From Caulobacteraceae bacterium (lineage in GTDB: Bacteria; Pseudomonadota; Alphaproteobacteria; Caulobacterales; Caulobacteraceae): 9,740 nt of DNA. Position numbers and translations under genes: made by a program. Location of the stretch: positions 1 through 9,740 of the forward strand of contig CANMXH010000079.1 in NCBI GenBank assembly GCA_947501315.1, in the 5' to 3' direction. The notes below the pieces were generated by a model. The model was not told the origin of the DNA. It ran no database searches and saw only the letters and a list, made by a program, of their open reading frames with translations. Position 1 is the first letter of the stretch. Every line of letters starts with the position of its first letter. Positions 1 through 6,041 of this stretch are shown piece by piece.

Positions 1-224
1 CCCATCATCTGGAACAGGGGCGCGAAATCCTCCATCGTCGGGGTCGCGCCGGACTGCTCAAGCTGTTCGGTCGCCGTGACGAAACCGATCAGGGACGGGC
101 CGATCATGGCGAAGGCCGCGGCCATGACCGCCGCATAGAACAGGGCCCAGAACACCAGGGCCAGCGGCTGCCGCCGCACCACCCTGAAGCCCTCGAACAC
201 CGCATCTGTCGCTGAAAACGCCAT
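1..224 (-). CDS. Integral membrane protein of unknown function, N-terminal 74 residues only (cut by window edge)
   Basis: The reading frame starts at ATG 224-222 and runs off the left edge, so only the N-terminus is visible. An AGGAGG ribosome binding site lies 5 bases before the ATG (positions 230-235), which makes this start convincing. The protein begins MAFSATDAVFEGFRVVRRQP and is followed by a hydrophobic segment at about residues 21-50, then a more polar stretch ending in FQMM. The opening resembles that of the next gene upstream in the transcript (290-1222): both have FS near the N-terminus, an E-x-F segment, a basic RR-x-P motif and then a Trp-containing membrane helix. I infer that it is a diverged tandem copy of that gene. 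It lies 65 bases after the previous stop, in the same direction, so it is probably cotranscribed. The function is unknown. Confidence 0.8.
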   Translation of the reverse strand, partial: MAFSATDAVFEGFRVVRRQPLALVFWALFYAAVMAAAFAMIGPSLIGFVTATEQLEQSGATPTMEDFAPLFQMM

Positions 225-235
225 CGATTCCTCCT

Positions 236-250
236 GCCCGACTCTCGGGC
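236..250 (-). promoter_or_regulatory. Small perfect hairpin just before the ribosome binding site of the first gene
   Basis: GCCCGA at 236-241 and TCGGGC at 245-250 form a perfect 6-bp stem with a 3-base loop. In the minus-strand transcript the stem ends immediately before the AGGAGG site (235-230) of the gene starting at 224, and about 40 bases after the stop of the preceding gene. It could modulate access to the ribosome binding site or protect an mRNA end. There is no U-run after it, so a simple intrinsic terminator is unlikely. A 6-bp GC stem can also occur by chance in DNA this GC-rich. Confidence 0.35.
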
Positions 251-289
251 TACCCTGGTTTATCCCGCGGGCTGTGCGCACGAAACGCC

Positions 290-1222
290 TCAGTGACCCT
301 CTTCCGCCGCCGGCGCTACCTCGGCGGACAACTGCCGACAGGCCGAAGCGAAGGGCGCAATGCTCAAGGTCAGAATAACCCCGTAGAGCACCGATACGGC
401 CAGTCCGGCCAGCGTCACCCATGGCCAGTTGGCATTGAACAACACCGTCAGCGCTCCGATCGGGTTTTCCTCGATCGCCGCAAGGATACGCGACCAGTCC
501 ATACCGCCGGCCGCAGCCATGAAGACGGCCGAGCCGATACCGACCACTACGGCCTGCACCACCAGCATGATCAGGATGACCAGCAGCATCATGCCGAACA
601 GCGCACACGTCTGGCCGCGGCCCAGCTTCCAGCCCTCCTCGAACGCAAGGCGCCGGTGAAGCACACTGGCCGGCACCATCAGGCTGACCCGCGCCGCGCC
701 GAGCCAGATCGCCGGGATCAGGCCGAGGCAAAGGGCCAAAATGGTCAGCCAGTTATACGGCTCACCCAAACCCCAGGTCGCAAACCCGATCCCGACGCCC
801 AGCAGAACCACAACCAGCAACAGCAGATAGAAGCCGACGACCAGGGCCAGACCGACGACCGCGACCCTCAGCTCGTCCATTCCCAGCCGCAACGAAAAGA
901 AGGCGGTTTCACGAGGCCGCACAACCGCACGCATGACAGCCGTATAGACGACCACGGTCACGACCAGCTGCCCGAGGTTCAGCAGCGCAGACAGACCCTG
1001 CATCTGCATCATGTCGCCCATCATCGCGTTCTGGACCTGGTCGGGATCGGCACCCTCCACCGCAATGGCCGTGATCATCCCGCCCAGGATCGGCAGGATC
1101 AATGCGAGGCTCCCCACCGAGGGAGCCAACATCAGCAGGCCCCAGACAAATGTTGCCAACGGCCGACGCCGTATGAGGCCAAACGCCTCACTGATCGCCG
1201 TTCCAATCGAAAATCGCGCCAT
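290..1222 (-). CDS. Multi-pass membrane protein of unknown function (310 aa)
   Basis: The start is ATG 1222-1220, preceded by a GGGGGAGG ribosome binding site about 6 bases upstream. The protein is very hydrophobic. I judge about six membrane segments by eye, near residues 22-55, 78-98, 118-148, 155-180, 207-236 and 262-295. A conserved-looking stretch at 178-203 (R-x-S-L-x-V-P-A ... W-x-L-x-R-G) recurs in the gene upstream (1362-2171). A soluble loop with an LRLGMDELR segment at 111-119 also has a counterpart there. The pattern (R-x-S...P...A.W.L..G) faintly recalls the glycerophosphodiester phosphodiesterase membrane domain family, but I cannot confirm that. The C-terminus is short and polar. 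It is the middle gene of three same-strand membrane-protein genes. The function is unknown; probable roles in membrane or lipid biology are only a guess. Confidence 0.85.
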   Translation of the reverse strand: MARFSIGTAISEAFGLIRRRPLATFVWGLLMLAPSVGSLALILPILGGMITAIAVEGADPDQVQNAMMGDMMQMQGLSALLNLGQLVVTVVVYTAVMRAVVRPRETAFFSLRLGMDELRVAVVGLALVVGFYLLLLVVVLLGVGIGFATWGLGEPYNWLTILALCLGLIPAIWLGAARVSLMVPASVLHRRLAFEEGWKLGRGQTCALFGMMLLVILIMLVVQAVVVGIGSAVFMAAAGGMDWSRILAAIEENPIGALTVLFNANWPWVTLAGLAVSVLYGVILTLSIAPFASACRQLSAEVAPAAEEGH

Positions 1223-1361
1223 TCAAGCCTCCCCCGGGACCAAAGCCAAACTAGCCCCTTTCCACCGTCGCCGCCAGAAGCCGCCCTTAACGGGCACCCA
1301 GAGGCCCGTCCACGTCATCGGCGCCAGCCGCGACGGCTGCGCATTCCATACGGATCAGACT

Positions 1362-2171
1362 TCATCGCACGACCTCACCCGGGGTCCAGTATTCCAGCTT
1401 GCGGTAGGCTGTCCCCAGCAGGGCAAGTGTCAGGGGCAGTTGCAGCCAGACAAGGCCAACGACAAGGATCACCGGGCTGACCGGTACGGCAAGTCCGGCA
1501 GTCCTGACCACGGCCAGCAGACCGGCCATCGGCAGGGCTGTGATGATGAGCCCGGCCAGCAGCGGCCAAAAGCTGCCATAGGCAATACCCATACTGTTCA
1601 GCGACACCATCTGATTGCGGCCCAGCGTGGCCGGGACGAACAGGGACAACCGGACCACAAGCAGCAGCGGGATCAGCAGGGCAGCAGCCCCGGGCACCGC
1701 CAGCAGGCCAAGCTTCCAGGGCGAACCGACGCGGTCCCAGTCACCGGCCTGAATCGCTGCGACGTCCAGTCCGGCCGTGCCAAAGATGGCCAGAACGAGG
1801 AGGGCCAAAACGATCACGATCATGGCCAGAAAGATCAGGCAGAACAGGGCCGACCCAACCAGCCGGACCTCCGGCCAGCCGAACTGGAGGCCGGCGGGGC
1901 CCAGACCCAGCGCCCGGGCGGCCCGGACATCCTCCGTCACGGACAAACGCGCCAGCCCGCCCACCGCAACCAGGGTCGTCAGTCCGGCCGCAAACGCCCA
2001 CACCGGCCCCGTCCAGCCTGTCAGGGCCACAAAAACAGGCACCAACCACACCGCCGTGCAGACCAGCAACGCGCCGGCGGCGCCCAGCCAGAGCCCCGGC
2101 ATGGCGCGCAAGATCGACCCGAGCGCCGCCTGAAGGTTCAGGCGACGGCTTCCCACATCCTTGTAGCTCAT
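1362..2171 (-). CDS. Multi-pass membrane protein of unknown function (269 aa), first gene of the minus-strand trio
   Basis: I chose ATG 2171-2169 because an AGGGGG ribosome binding site lies 4 bases before it. A TTG one codon upstream (2174) is also in frame but would sit only 2 bases from that site. The protein begins MSYKDVGSRRLNLQAALGSI and has hydrophobic segments near residues 28-50, 55-75, 104-132, 152-175, 203-228 and 230-253. The stretch at 174-201 (R-L-S-L-F-V-P-A-T-L ... G-S-F-W) lines up with residues 178-203 of the next gene downstream, and the segment near 88-105 (LGLG ... W-P-E-V-R-L) matches its LRLG-x-D-E-L-R loop. I infer common ancestry. The stop lies 139 bases before the next gene, with no obvious terminator between them, so cotranscription is plausible. 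I recognise no enzyme motif. Confidence 0.83.
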   Translation of the reverse strand: MSYKDVGSRRLNLQAALGSILRAMPGLWLGAAGALLVCTAVWLVPVFVALTGWTGPVWAFAAGLTTLVAVGGLARLSVTEDVRAARALGLGPAGLQFGWPEVRLVGSALFCLIFLAMIVIVLALLVLAIFGTAGLDVAAIQAGDWDRVGSPWKLGLLAVPGAAALLIPLLLVVRLSLFVPATLGRNQMVSLNSMGIAYGSFWPLLAGLIITALPMAGLLAVVRTAGLAVPVSPVILVVGLVWLQLPLTLALLGTAYRKLEYWTPGEVVR

Positions 2172-2198
2172 CAAGCCCCCCTGCTGAGCATCAGCCCC

Positions 2199-2228
2199 CT
2201 TATAACCCTCGATGTCGCGGCCTGACAG
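2199..2228 (-). promoter_or_regulatory. Candidate promoter for the minus-strand membrane-protein genes
   Basis: Read on the minus strand, CTGTCA (2228-2223, 4 of 6 matches to TTGACA) is followed after 18 bases by TATAAG (2204-2199, 5 of 6 matches to TATAAT). A start site near 2192 would give a leader of about 20 bases carrying the AGGGGG ribosome binding site of the gene starting at 2171. This is a consensus match by eye only. Alphaproteobacterial housekeeping promoters often differ from this consensus. Confidence 0.35.
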
Positions 2229-2235
2229 ACGGCTG

Positions 2236-2264
2236 CTGACGAAGTGCGCAAGCGTGTCTAAGAA
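2236..2264 (+). promoter_or_regulatory. Weak candidate promoter for trmFO
   Basis: CTGACGA (2236-2242) resembles the TTGACG-type -35 box described for Caulobacter housekeeping promoters. After 14 bases TCTAAGAA (2257-2264) is a partial match to its GCTANAWC-type -10 box. If real, transcription would begin at or next to the ATG at 2270, giving a leaderless or nearly leaderless trmFO mRNA. The only ribosome binding candidate is the weak AAGAAG at 2260-2265, which fits that idea. The match is imperfect and the call is tentative. Confidence 0.22.
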
Positions 2265-2269
2265 GCCGC

Positions 2270-3679
2270 ATGACCATTCCCTCCCCCATTCATGTCATCG
2301 GCGGCGGGCTCGCCGGATCAGAAGCCGCCTGGCAGATTGCGCGCGCCGGTGTGCCGGTCGTAATCCACGAGATGCGCCGGCCCGGCGTGACCACTGACGC
2401 CCATCACACAGACTCTCTCGCCGAACTGGTCTGTTCCAACTCCTTCCGTTCGGACGACTGGGAACACAACGCGGTGGGGCTGCTGCACGCTGAAATGCGT
2501 GCGCTCGACTCCATCATCATGGCCTGTGGCGACGCCCATCAGGTGCCTGCCGGCGGCGCGCTGGCGGTTGATCGCGAGGGTTTCGCCGAGGCCGTGACGG
2601 ACCGTTTGCACGCCCATCCGCTTGTCACGGTCCAGCGCGAGGAGATCGCCGGCCTGCCGCCCGAGGATTGGGACAATGTCATCGTCGCCACCGGCCCCCT
2701 GACCTCCCCGGCCCTCGCCGACGCCATCCTGAAGCTGACCGGCGAGGAGAGCCTCAGCTTCTTCGACGCCATCGCCCCCATCGTCCACGCCGACAGCATC
2801 GATTTCGACACCGCCTGGCGGCAGTCGCGCTACGACAAGGAAGGCCCGGGCGGCGACGCTGCCGCCTATGTCAACTGCCCCATGGACAAGACCCAGTACG
2901 AGGCTTTCATCGACGCCCTGCTGAACGGCCCGAAGGCGGAGTTCAAGGCGTGGGAGAACGTCCCCTATTTCGACGGCTGCCTGCCCATCGAGGTCATGGC
3001 CGAGCGCGGCCGCGAGACCCTGCGCCACGGACCGATGAAGCCCGTCGGCCTGACCAATCCGCGCGACCCCATGGTCAAGTCCTACGCCATCGTCCAGCTG
3101 CGTCAGGACAATGCGCTGGGCACATTGTTCAACATGGTCGGGTTCCAGACCAAGCTGAAGCACGGGGCCCAGGCCGAGGTCTTCCGCATGATCCCCGGCC
3201 TGCAGGACGCCCAGTTCGCCCGTCTCGGCGGCCTGCACCGGAACACCTACCTCAACTCCCCGAAACTGCTGGACCGCCAGCTGCGCCTCAAGGCCATGCC
3301 CCGCCTGCGCTTCGCCGGTCAGGTCACGGGCGTCGAGGGCTATGTCGAGAGCGCCGCCATGGGGCTGCTGACCGGCCGCCTCGCCGCCGCGGAGCGCCTG
3401 GCCCAATCGGGTCTGGGCCGGCCGCTGGAAGCCCCGCCCGTCCACACCGCCATGGGGGCCCTGGTCGAACACATAACCGGCGGCCACCTAGAAGGTCCCG
3501 GCAGCAGCTCCAAATTCCAGCCGATGAACATCAACTACGGCCTCCTCCCCCCGCTCGAGGCCCCCAAGGTCGATGAGGCCGGGGTCAAGATTCCCCTCAA
3601 GGAACGCGGCCGGGCCAAGAAGCGGCTGATGAGCATCCGGGCGCTCGAGGCGCTGAAGGCATGGCGGGACGCGGCGTGA
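2270..3679 (+). CDS. trmFO: TrmFO, FAD- and folate-dependent tRNA (uracil-54-C5)-methyltransferase
   Basis: TrmFO makes 5-methyluridine at position 54 of the tRNA T-loop, taking the carbon from methylenetetrahydrofolate and electrons from reduced FAD, in the cytoplasm. The 469-residue length is usual for the proteobacterial form. The FAD-binding Rossmann motif VIGGGLAGSEAA is at residues 9-20. The conserved LVCSNSFRSDD block (53-63) contains Cys55, and YFDGCLPIE (233-241) contains Cys237. These two cysteines correspond to the pair studied in the Bacillus subtilis enzyme, one of which is the catalytic nucleophile. Further hallmarks are LTNPRDP (261-267), FAGQVTGVEGYVESAAMG (348-365) and the C-terminal NINYGLLPPLE (420-430). 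The ATG at 2270 puts the Rossmann strand close to the N-terminus, as expected; its ribosome binding site is weak. The 3' end overlaps the next gene, so the two are likely translationally coupled. Confidence 0.97.
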   Translation: MTIPSPIHVIGGGLAGSEAAWQIARAGVPVVIHEMRRPGVTTDAHHTDSLAELVCSNSFRSDDWEHNAVGLLHAEMRALDSIIMACGDAHQVPAGGALAVDREGFAEAVTDRLHAHPLVTVQREEIAGLPPEDWDNVIVATGPLTSPALADAILKLTGEESLSFFDAIAPIVHADSIDFDTAWRQSRYDKEGPGGDAAAYVNCPMDKTQYEAFIDALLNGPKAEFKAWENVPYFDGCLPIEVMAERGRETLRHGPMKPVGLTNPRDPMVKSYAIVQLRQDNALGTLFNMVGFQTKLKHGAQAEVFRMIPGLQDAQFARLGGLHRNTYLNSPKLLDRQLRLKAMPRLRFAGQVTGVEGYVESAAMGLLTGRLAAAERLAQSGLGRPLEAPPVHTAMGALVEHITGGHLEGPGSSSKFQPMNINYGLLPPLEAPKVDEAGVKIPLKERGRAKKRLMSIRALEALKAWRDAA

Positions 3680-4554
3680 TCCTGGAGACGGCCAAGGTCG
3701 CCATCCGCCGCCGGATCACCGACCTGTTCAACGATGCCTCGAAAGGCGAACGCCCCATCCTGCGCCGCGCCGATGCCCTGTTCGCGACCGACTCTGTCGC
3801 CTGGCGGGTCAATGGCGACGTCGTCACCATGATGATCGGCGGCGTCTCCGGCCTGCTGCTGCAGATGCTGCATCCGGCGGTGCTGGCCGGGGTCTGGGAT
3901 CATTCGGACTTCCGCTCCGACATGCACGGCCGGCTGCGGCGCACGGCCAAATTCATCGCCGTCACCACCTATGACCATGCCGAATACGGCATCGCCGCCA
4001 TCGACCGGGTGCGCGGCATCCACGACCGGATCGGCGGCGTCCTGCCGGACGGAACCCCCTACCGGGTCAGCGACCCCGCCCTGCTCGCCTGGGTCCATGT
4101 CACCGAGGCGATCAGCTTCCTCAACGGCTGGATCCGCTATGCCGAACCCGACATGCCGCTGGCGGACCAGGATCGCTATTTCGTCGAGATGGCCGTCGTC
4201 GCCGAGCGTCTGGGGGCCGACCCGATCCCGTACAGCCGCGCCGCAGCCGAGGCCCTGATCCAGTCGATGCGCCCGGCGCTTCGTGCCGATGCCCGCACCC
4301 GCGAGGTCGCCCAGCTGGTCCTCGGGCAGTCCGTCGGCGCGGCCGTGACCGACGCCGCCTCGGCCGTGATCATGCAGGCAGGCGTCGACCTCCTGCCCCA
4401 CTGGGCAAGGACGATGCACGGATTGAAGACGCCGCCGGTGCCGGTGGTCCGCGCCGGCGCGCGCACCCTCGCCCGGACCCTCGGCTGGGCCTATGACGGC
4501 TCGCCGAACCGTGAGGTCTGGCCGGCCGGGGTAACCGCCTTGCCACGCGACTGA
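3661..4554 (+). CDS. Oxygenase MpaB family protein (DUF2236)
   Basis: This belongs to the MpaB/DUF2236 family, which includes the fungal mycophenolic-acid oxygenase MpaB and the haem-containing latex-clearing rubber oxygenase Lcp. Most bacterial members have no known substrate. Family blocks visible are LLLQMLHPAVLAGVWDHS (65-82) followed by DFR, R-x-x-x-IHDRIGG (118-126), DGTPYRVSDPALLAWVHVTE (130-149) and a C-terminal region with DLLPHWAR (243-250). His71, His121 and His146 are candidate haem or metal ligands, although I cannot assign them individually. There is no signal peptide, which suggests a cytoplasmic or membrane-associated protein. Two starts are possible: ATG 3661 (297 aa), overlapping trmFO by 19 bases, or GTG 3676, which forms a 4-base GTGA overlap with the trmFO stop. 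Neither has a strong ribosome binding site. I kept the longer form. It is convergent with the next gene, with only 18 bases between. Confidence 0.9.
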   Translation: MAGRGVILETAKVAIRRRITDLFNDASKGERPILRRADALFATDSVAWRVNGDVVTMMIGGVSGLLLQMLHPAVLAGVWDHSDFRSDMHGRLRRTAKFIAVTTYDHAEYGIAAIDRVRGIHDRIGGVLPDGTPYRVSDPALLAWVHVTEAISFLNGWIRYAEPDMPLADQDRYFVEMAVVAERLGADPIPYSRAAAEALIQSMRPALRADARTREVAQLVLGQSVGAAVTDAASAVIMQAGVDLLPHWARTMHGLKTPPVPVVRAGARTLARTLGWAYDGSPNREVWPAGVTALPRD

Positions 4555-4572
4555 ACGGCGGCCCCTGCAGCC

Positions 4573-5208
4573 TCAGAGCCTGCCCCGGACCGAGGCGGCG
4601 ACCAGTCCCAGCCGTTTGACGAACTCGGGCGCGTCCGGCCGCGTCAGTGTGGCGGCCGCCACGCCGGGAAAAGCCTCGACCGGCAGTCCGGCCAGCGCCC
4701 GGTTGGCGGTCGCCTTCAACGCCCGGGCCTGATCGCCCTGCCCGGTCTGCGACAGCCCCCGCACCCGCCCTGCCTCGACGACCGCCGCCTCATGCCCCGG
4801 CCCGACCAGCACCCGAACGGCCGTCTGCATCGGTCCGACATAGAAGGCGTCCAGATCGTGTGGCTCGCCTTGCACCCGGCCGATGTGCGCCTCGACCAGG
4901 GCGTCGAAGGGCGCCCGGTCCAGAGTGTGACGTGCCACCAGATCCGTCAGCGCTTCCAGAACCGGATGGCCCTTGCGCGCGATCCCGGCGAAGACCCCGT
5001 CCATTTGCTCTCGCCACCAGACATAACGCATCTCGGCCAGCAGCGGCTGGGTCACCCGCGCGGGGATCGCCATCAACTCGGCCTCGAAGGCATAGAGGGC
5101 GATCAGGTCCGCGCGCAGCCGCAGGTCGGTCACGAACCGGCTGGACAGCCACCGGTCGATATCGGCGGCGCGGACCTGTCCGTCGAGAGTGGTCGCCGGA
5201 TCAGCCAA
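4573..5208 (-). CDS. Squalene/phytoene synthase-fold protein, NDUFAF6-like, probably non-catalytic
   Basis: The N-terminal half matches the trans-isoprenyl-diphosphate-synthase-fold family that includes the mitochondrial complex I assembly factor NDUFAF6. It shows ADIDRWLSSRF (15-25), ALYAFEAELMAIPARV (37-52) and PLLAEMRYVWWREQMDG (55-71). The Asp-rich D-x-x-x-D motifs that bind prenyl diphosphate in true squalene or phytoene synthases are not visible, so I infer a non-enzymatic or altered role. At 211 residues it is shorter than typical enzymes (about 280-300). The only plausible start is TTG at 5208-5206. An in-frame stop lies at 5238-5236, and the next ATG falls inside the conserved region. 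No good ribosome binding site precedes the TTG. The start overlaps the stop of the PuuD-like gene upstream by 8 bases, which suggests coupled re-initiation. The call to the fold family is firm; the NDUFAF6-type role is inference. Confidence 0.85.
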   Translation of the reverse strand: MADPATTLDGQVRAADIDRWLSSRFVTDLRLRADLIALYAFEAELMAIPARVTQPLLAEMRYVWWREQMDGVFAGIARKGHPVLEALTDLVARHTLDRAPFDALVEAHIGRVQGEPHDLDAFYVGPMQTAVRVLVGPGHEAAVVEAGRVRGLSQTGQGDQARALKATANRALAGLPVEAFPGVAAATLTRPDAPEFVKRLGLVAASVRGRL

Positions 5209-5821
5209 ACAGCGTCTGGTACATCGCCATCGAGGTCAGCATCGGCAGCGACAGCAACAGATTGGTGCGGCTGCCCAGCATGGCGACGCGCGCGGCCTTG
5301 GCCTTGGCGTCGTCATCCACGGCCACGATGCCCAGCGCCCGCTTCTGGTTCGGCCAGATGATGCCCCAGACGTTCAGGAACATGATGATGGCCAGCCAGG
5401 TGCCGATCCCCATCAGGGTGAACGGCTGGTCGCCGTCAACCAGACCGCCGGCGAAACCGAGGCTCAGGACCTCGGCCGCATAGGCGTGACCGCGCGCGTA
5501 CATGATGCCAAGACCCGCCAGCACCGTCGCCAGCGCGGACCAGCGGAACCAGAACAGGGCCTCGGGCGCGATATGTTTGCTGACGGCCGGCTTCAGCTCG
5601 GCCGGGATCGACGGCATGACCCGGATCTGGACGAAGTTGAAATAGTACAGCAGGCCGATCCACAGGATGCCGGCCACGACGTGGACCCAGCGCAGGACCG
5701 CCTGCCAGAAACCCATATCAAAACCGCCCGGCGCGATACGCCCGAACGACAGGATCATCACCCCGGCGAGCACGATGCTCAGCAGGAAGGTGGTGCGAAA
5801 GTTCGACAGCAGCTTACCCAT
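5201..5821 (-). CDS. PuuD-like integral membrane protein without a cytochrome c domain
   Basis: The 206-residue protein matches the membrane part of urate hydroxylase PuuD. It has RWVHVVAGILWIGLLYYFNF (44-63), with a conserved His47 in a membrane helix, the NVWGIIWPNQK block (150-160) and SRTNLLLSLPML (184-195). Membrane segments lie near residues 11-27, 40-65, 90-110, 135-158 and 187-203. Full-length PuuD oxidises urate and carries a C-terminal cytochrome c domain with a CxxCH haem site. That domain is absent here: there is no CxxCH and the protein ends soon after the SLPM motif. Urate oxidation is therefore not a safe function call, and I see no other purine-catabolism gene nearby. The start is ATG 5821, preceded by GGGGAGGGG about 7 bases upstream. 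The stop overlaps the NDUFAF6-like gene. A haem- or quinone-linked membrane redox role is possible but unproven. Confidence 0.85.
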   Translation of the reverse strand: MGKLLSNFRTTFLLSIVLAGVMILSFGRIAPGGFDMGFWQAVLRWVHVVAGILWIGLLYYFNFVQIRVMPSIPAELKPAVSKHIAPEALFWFRWSALATVLAGLGIMYARGHAYAAEVLSLGFAGGLVDGDQPFTLMGIGTWLAIIMFLNVWGIIWPNQKRALGIVAVDDDAKAKAARVAMLGSRTNLLLSLPMLTSMAMYQTLFG

Positions 5822-5871
5822 GGTCCGCCCCTCCCCGGGCGATTCGATTTGCGTGGACTGTAGACGCCGGA

Positions 5872-5891
5872 GGGACGTCGGCCAACGTCCC
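5872..5891. repeat. Perfect 7-bp hairpin upstream of the PuuD-like gene
   Basis: GGGACGT (5872-5878) and ACGTCCC (5885-5891) pair perfectly around a 6-base loop. The hairpin lies 50 bases before the ATG at 5821, between the PuuD-like gene and the heptamer array. No T-run follows on either strand, so an intrinsic terminator is not well supported. An operator or attenuator-like element is possible. Part of it (5874-5887) recurs as a direct repeat at 5949-5962. Confidence 0.45.
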
Positions 5892-5962
5892 GGGCGGGCC
5901 GGAGTGGTTAGTGGCTAGTGGTTAGTGGTTAGAAGCCACGGATTGCCCGACATCGGCCAACG
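5874..5962 (+). repeat. 14-bp direct repeat, GACRTCGGCCAACG, two copies
   Basis: GACGTCGGCCAACG (5874-5887) and GACATCGGCCAACG (5949-5962) differ at one base and are 75 bases apart, start to start. The first copy is part of the small hairpin; the second lies in the loop of the large inverted repeat. The two copies could be binding sites for the same protein or a trace of a local duplication. I recognise no known regulator consensus. Confidence 0.4.
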
Positions 5963-6041
5963 CAAAGGCGACCCGGACCGCGCCACCGCACAGGTACCGG
6001 CCAGCCACTAGCCACTAGCCACTAGCCACTAACCACTCACT
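5901..6041. repeat. Inverted pair of heptanucleotide tandem arrays (GTGGYTA units)
   Basis: The left arm (5904-5931) is four perfect tandem 7-mers: GTGGTTA, GTGGCTA, GTGGTTA, GTGGTTA. The right arm (6005-6039) is the complement: CCACTAG three times, CCACTAA once, then a degenerate CCACTCA. Positions 5902-5932 can pair with 6008-6038 along 31 bases, with 29 Watson-Crick pairs. The two exceptions are T opposite G, which are allowed G-U pairs in a plus-strand RNA but A-C mismatches in a minus-strand RNA. The loop is 75 bases (5933-6007). The right arm ends 2-3 bases after the secF stop at 6044, so in the minus-strand transcript the structure would sit directly on the 3' end of the secDF message. 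No protein-coding potential is seen. The function is unknown: a 3' mRNA stabiliser or terminator, or a dispersed intergenic repeat family, are the main options. Confidence 0.85.

Noticed and set aside
1287..1349. Possible 20-codon peptide (minus strand, ATG 1349 to TAA 1287) between the first two membrane-protein genes
   Set aside because: There is no ribosome binding site before the ATG and no recognisable peptide feature. A frame this short is expected by chance.
293..2225. Long plus-strand open frames (about 395 and 404 codons) antisense to the membrane-protein genes
   Set aside because: They are rich in Gln, His, Arg and Pro, as expected when hydrophobic codons are read on the opposite strand of GC-rich DNA. 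They lack family motifs, and the minus-strand genes have good ribosome binding sites and coherent membrane helices.
2318..3487. 389-codon minus-strand frame across trmFO
   Set aside because: It is fully antisense to an unmistakable trmFO. Its composition (Gly, Gln, Val, Asp rich, with no motif) is typical of a shadow frame.
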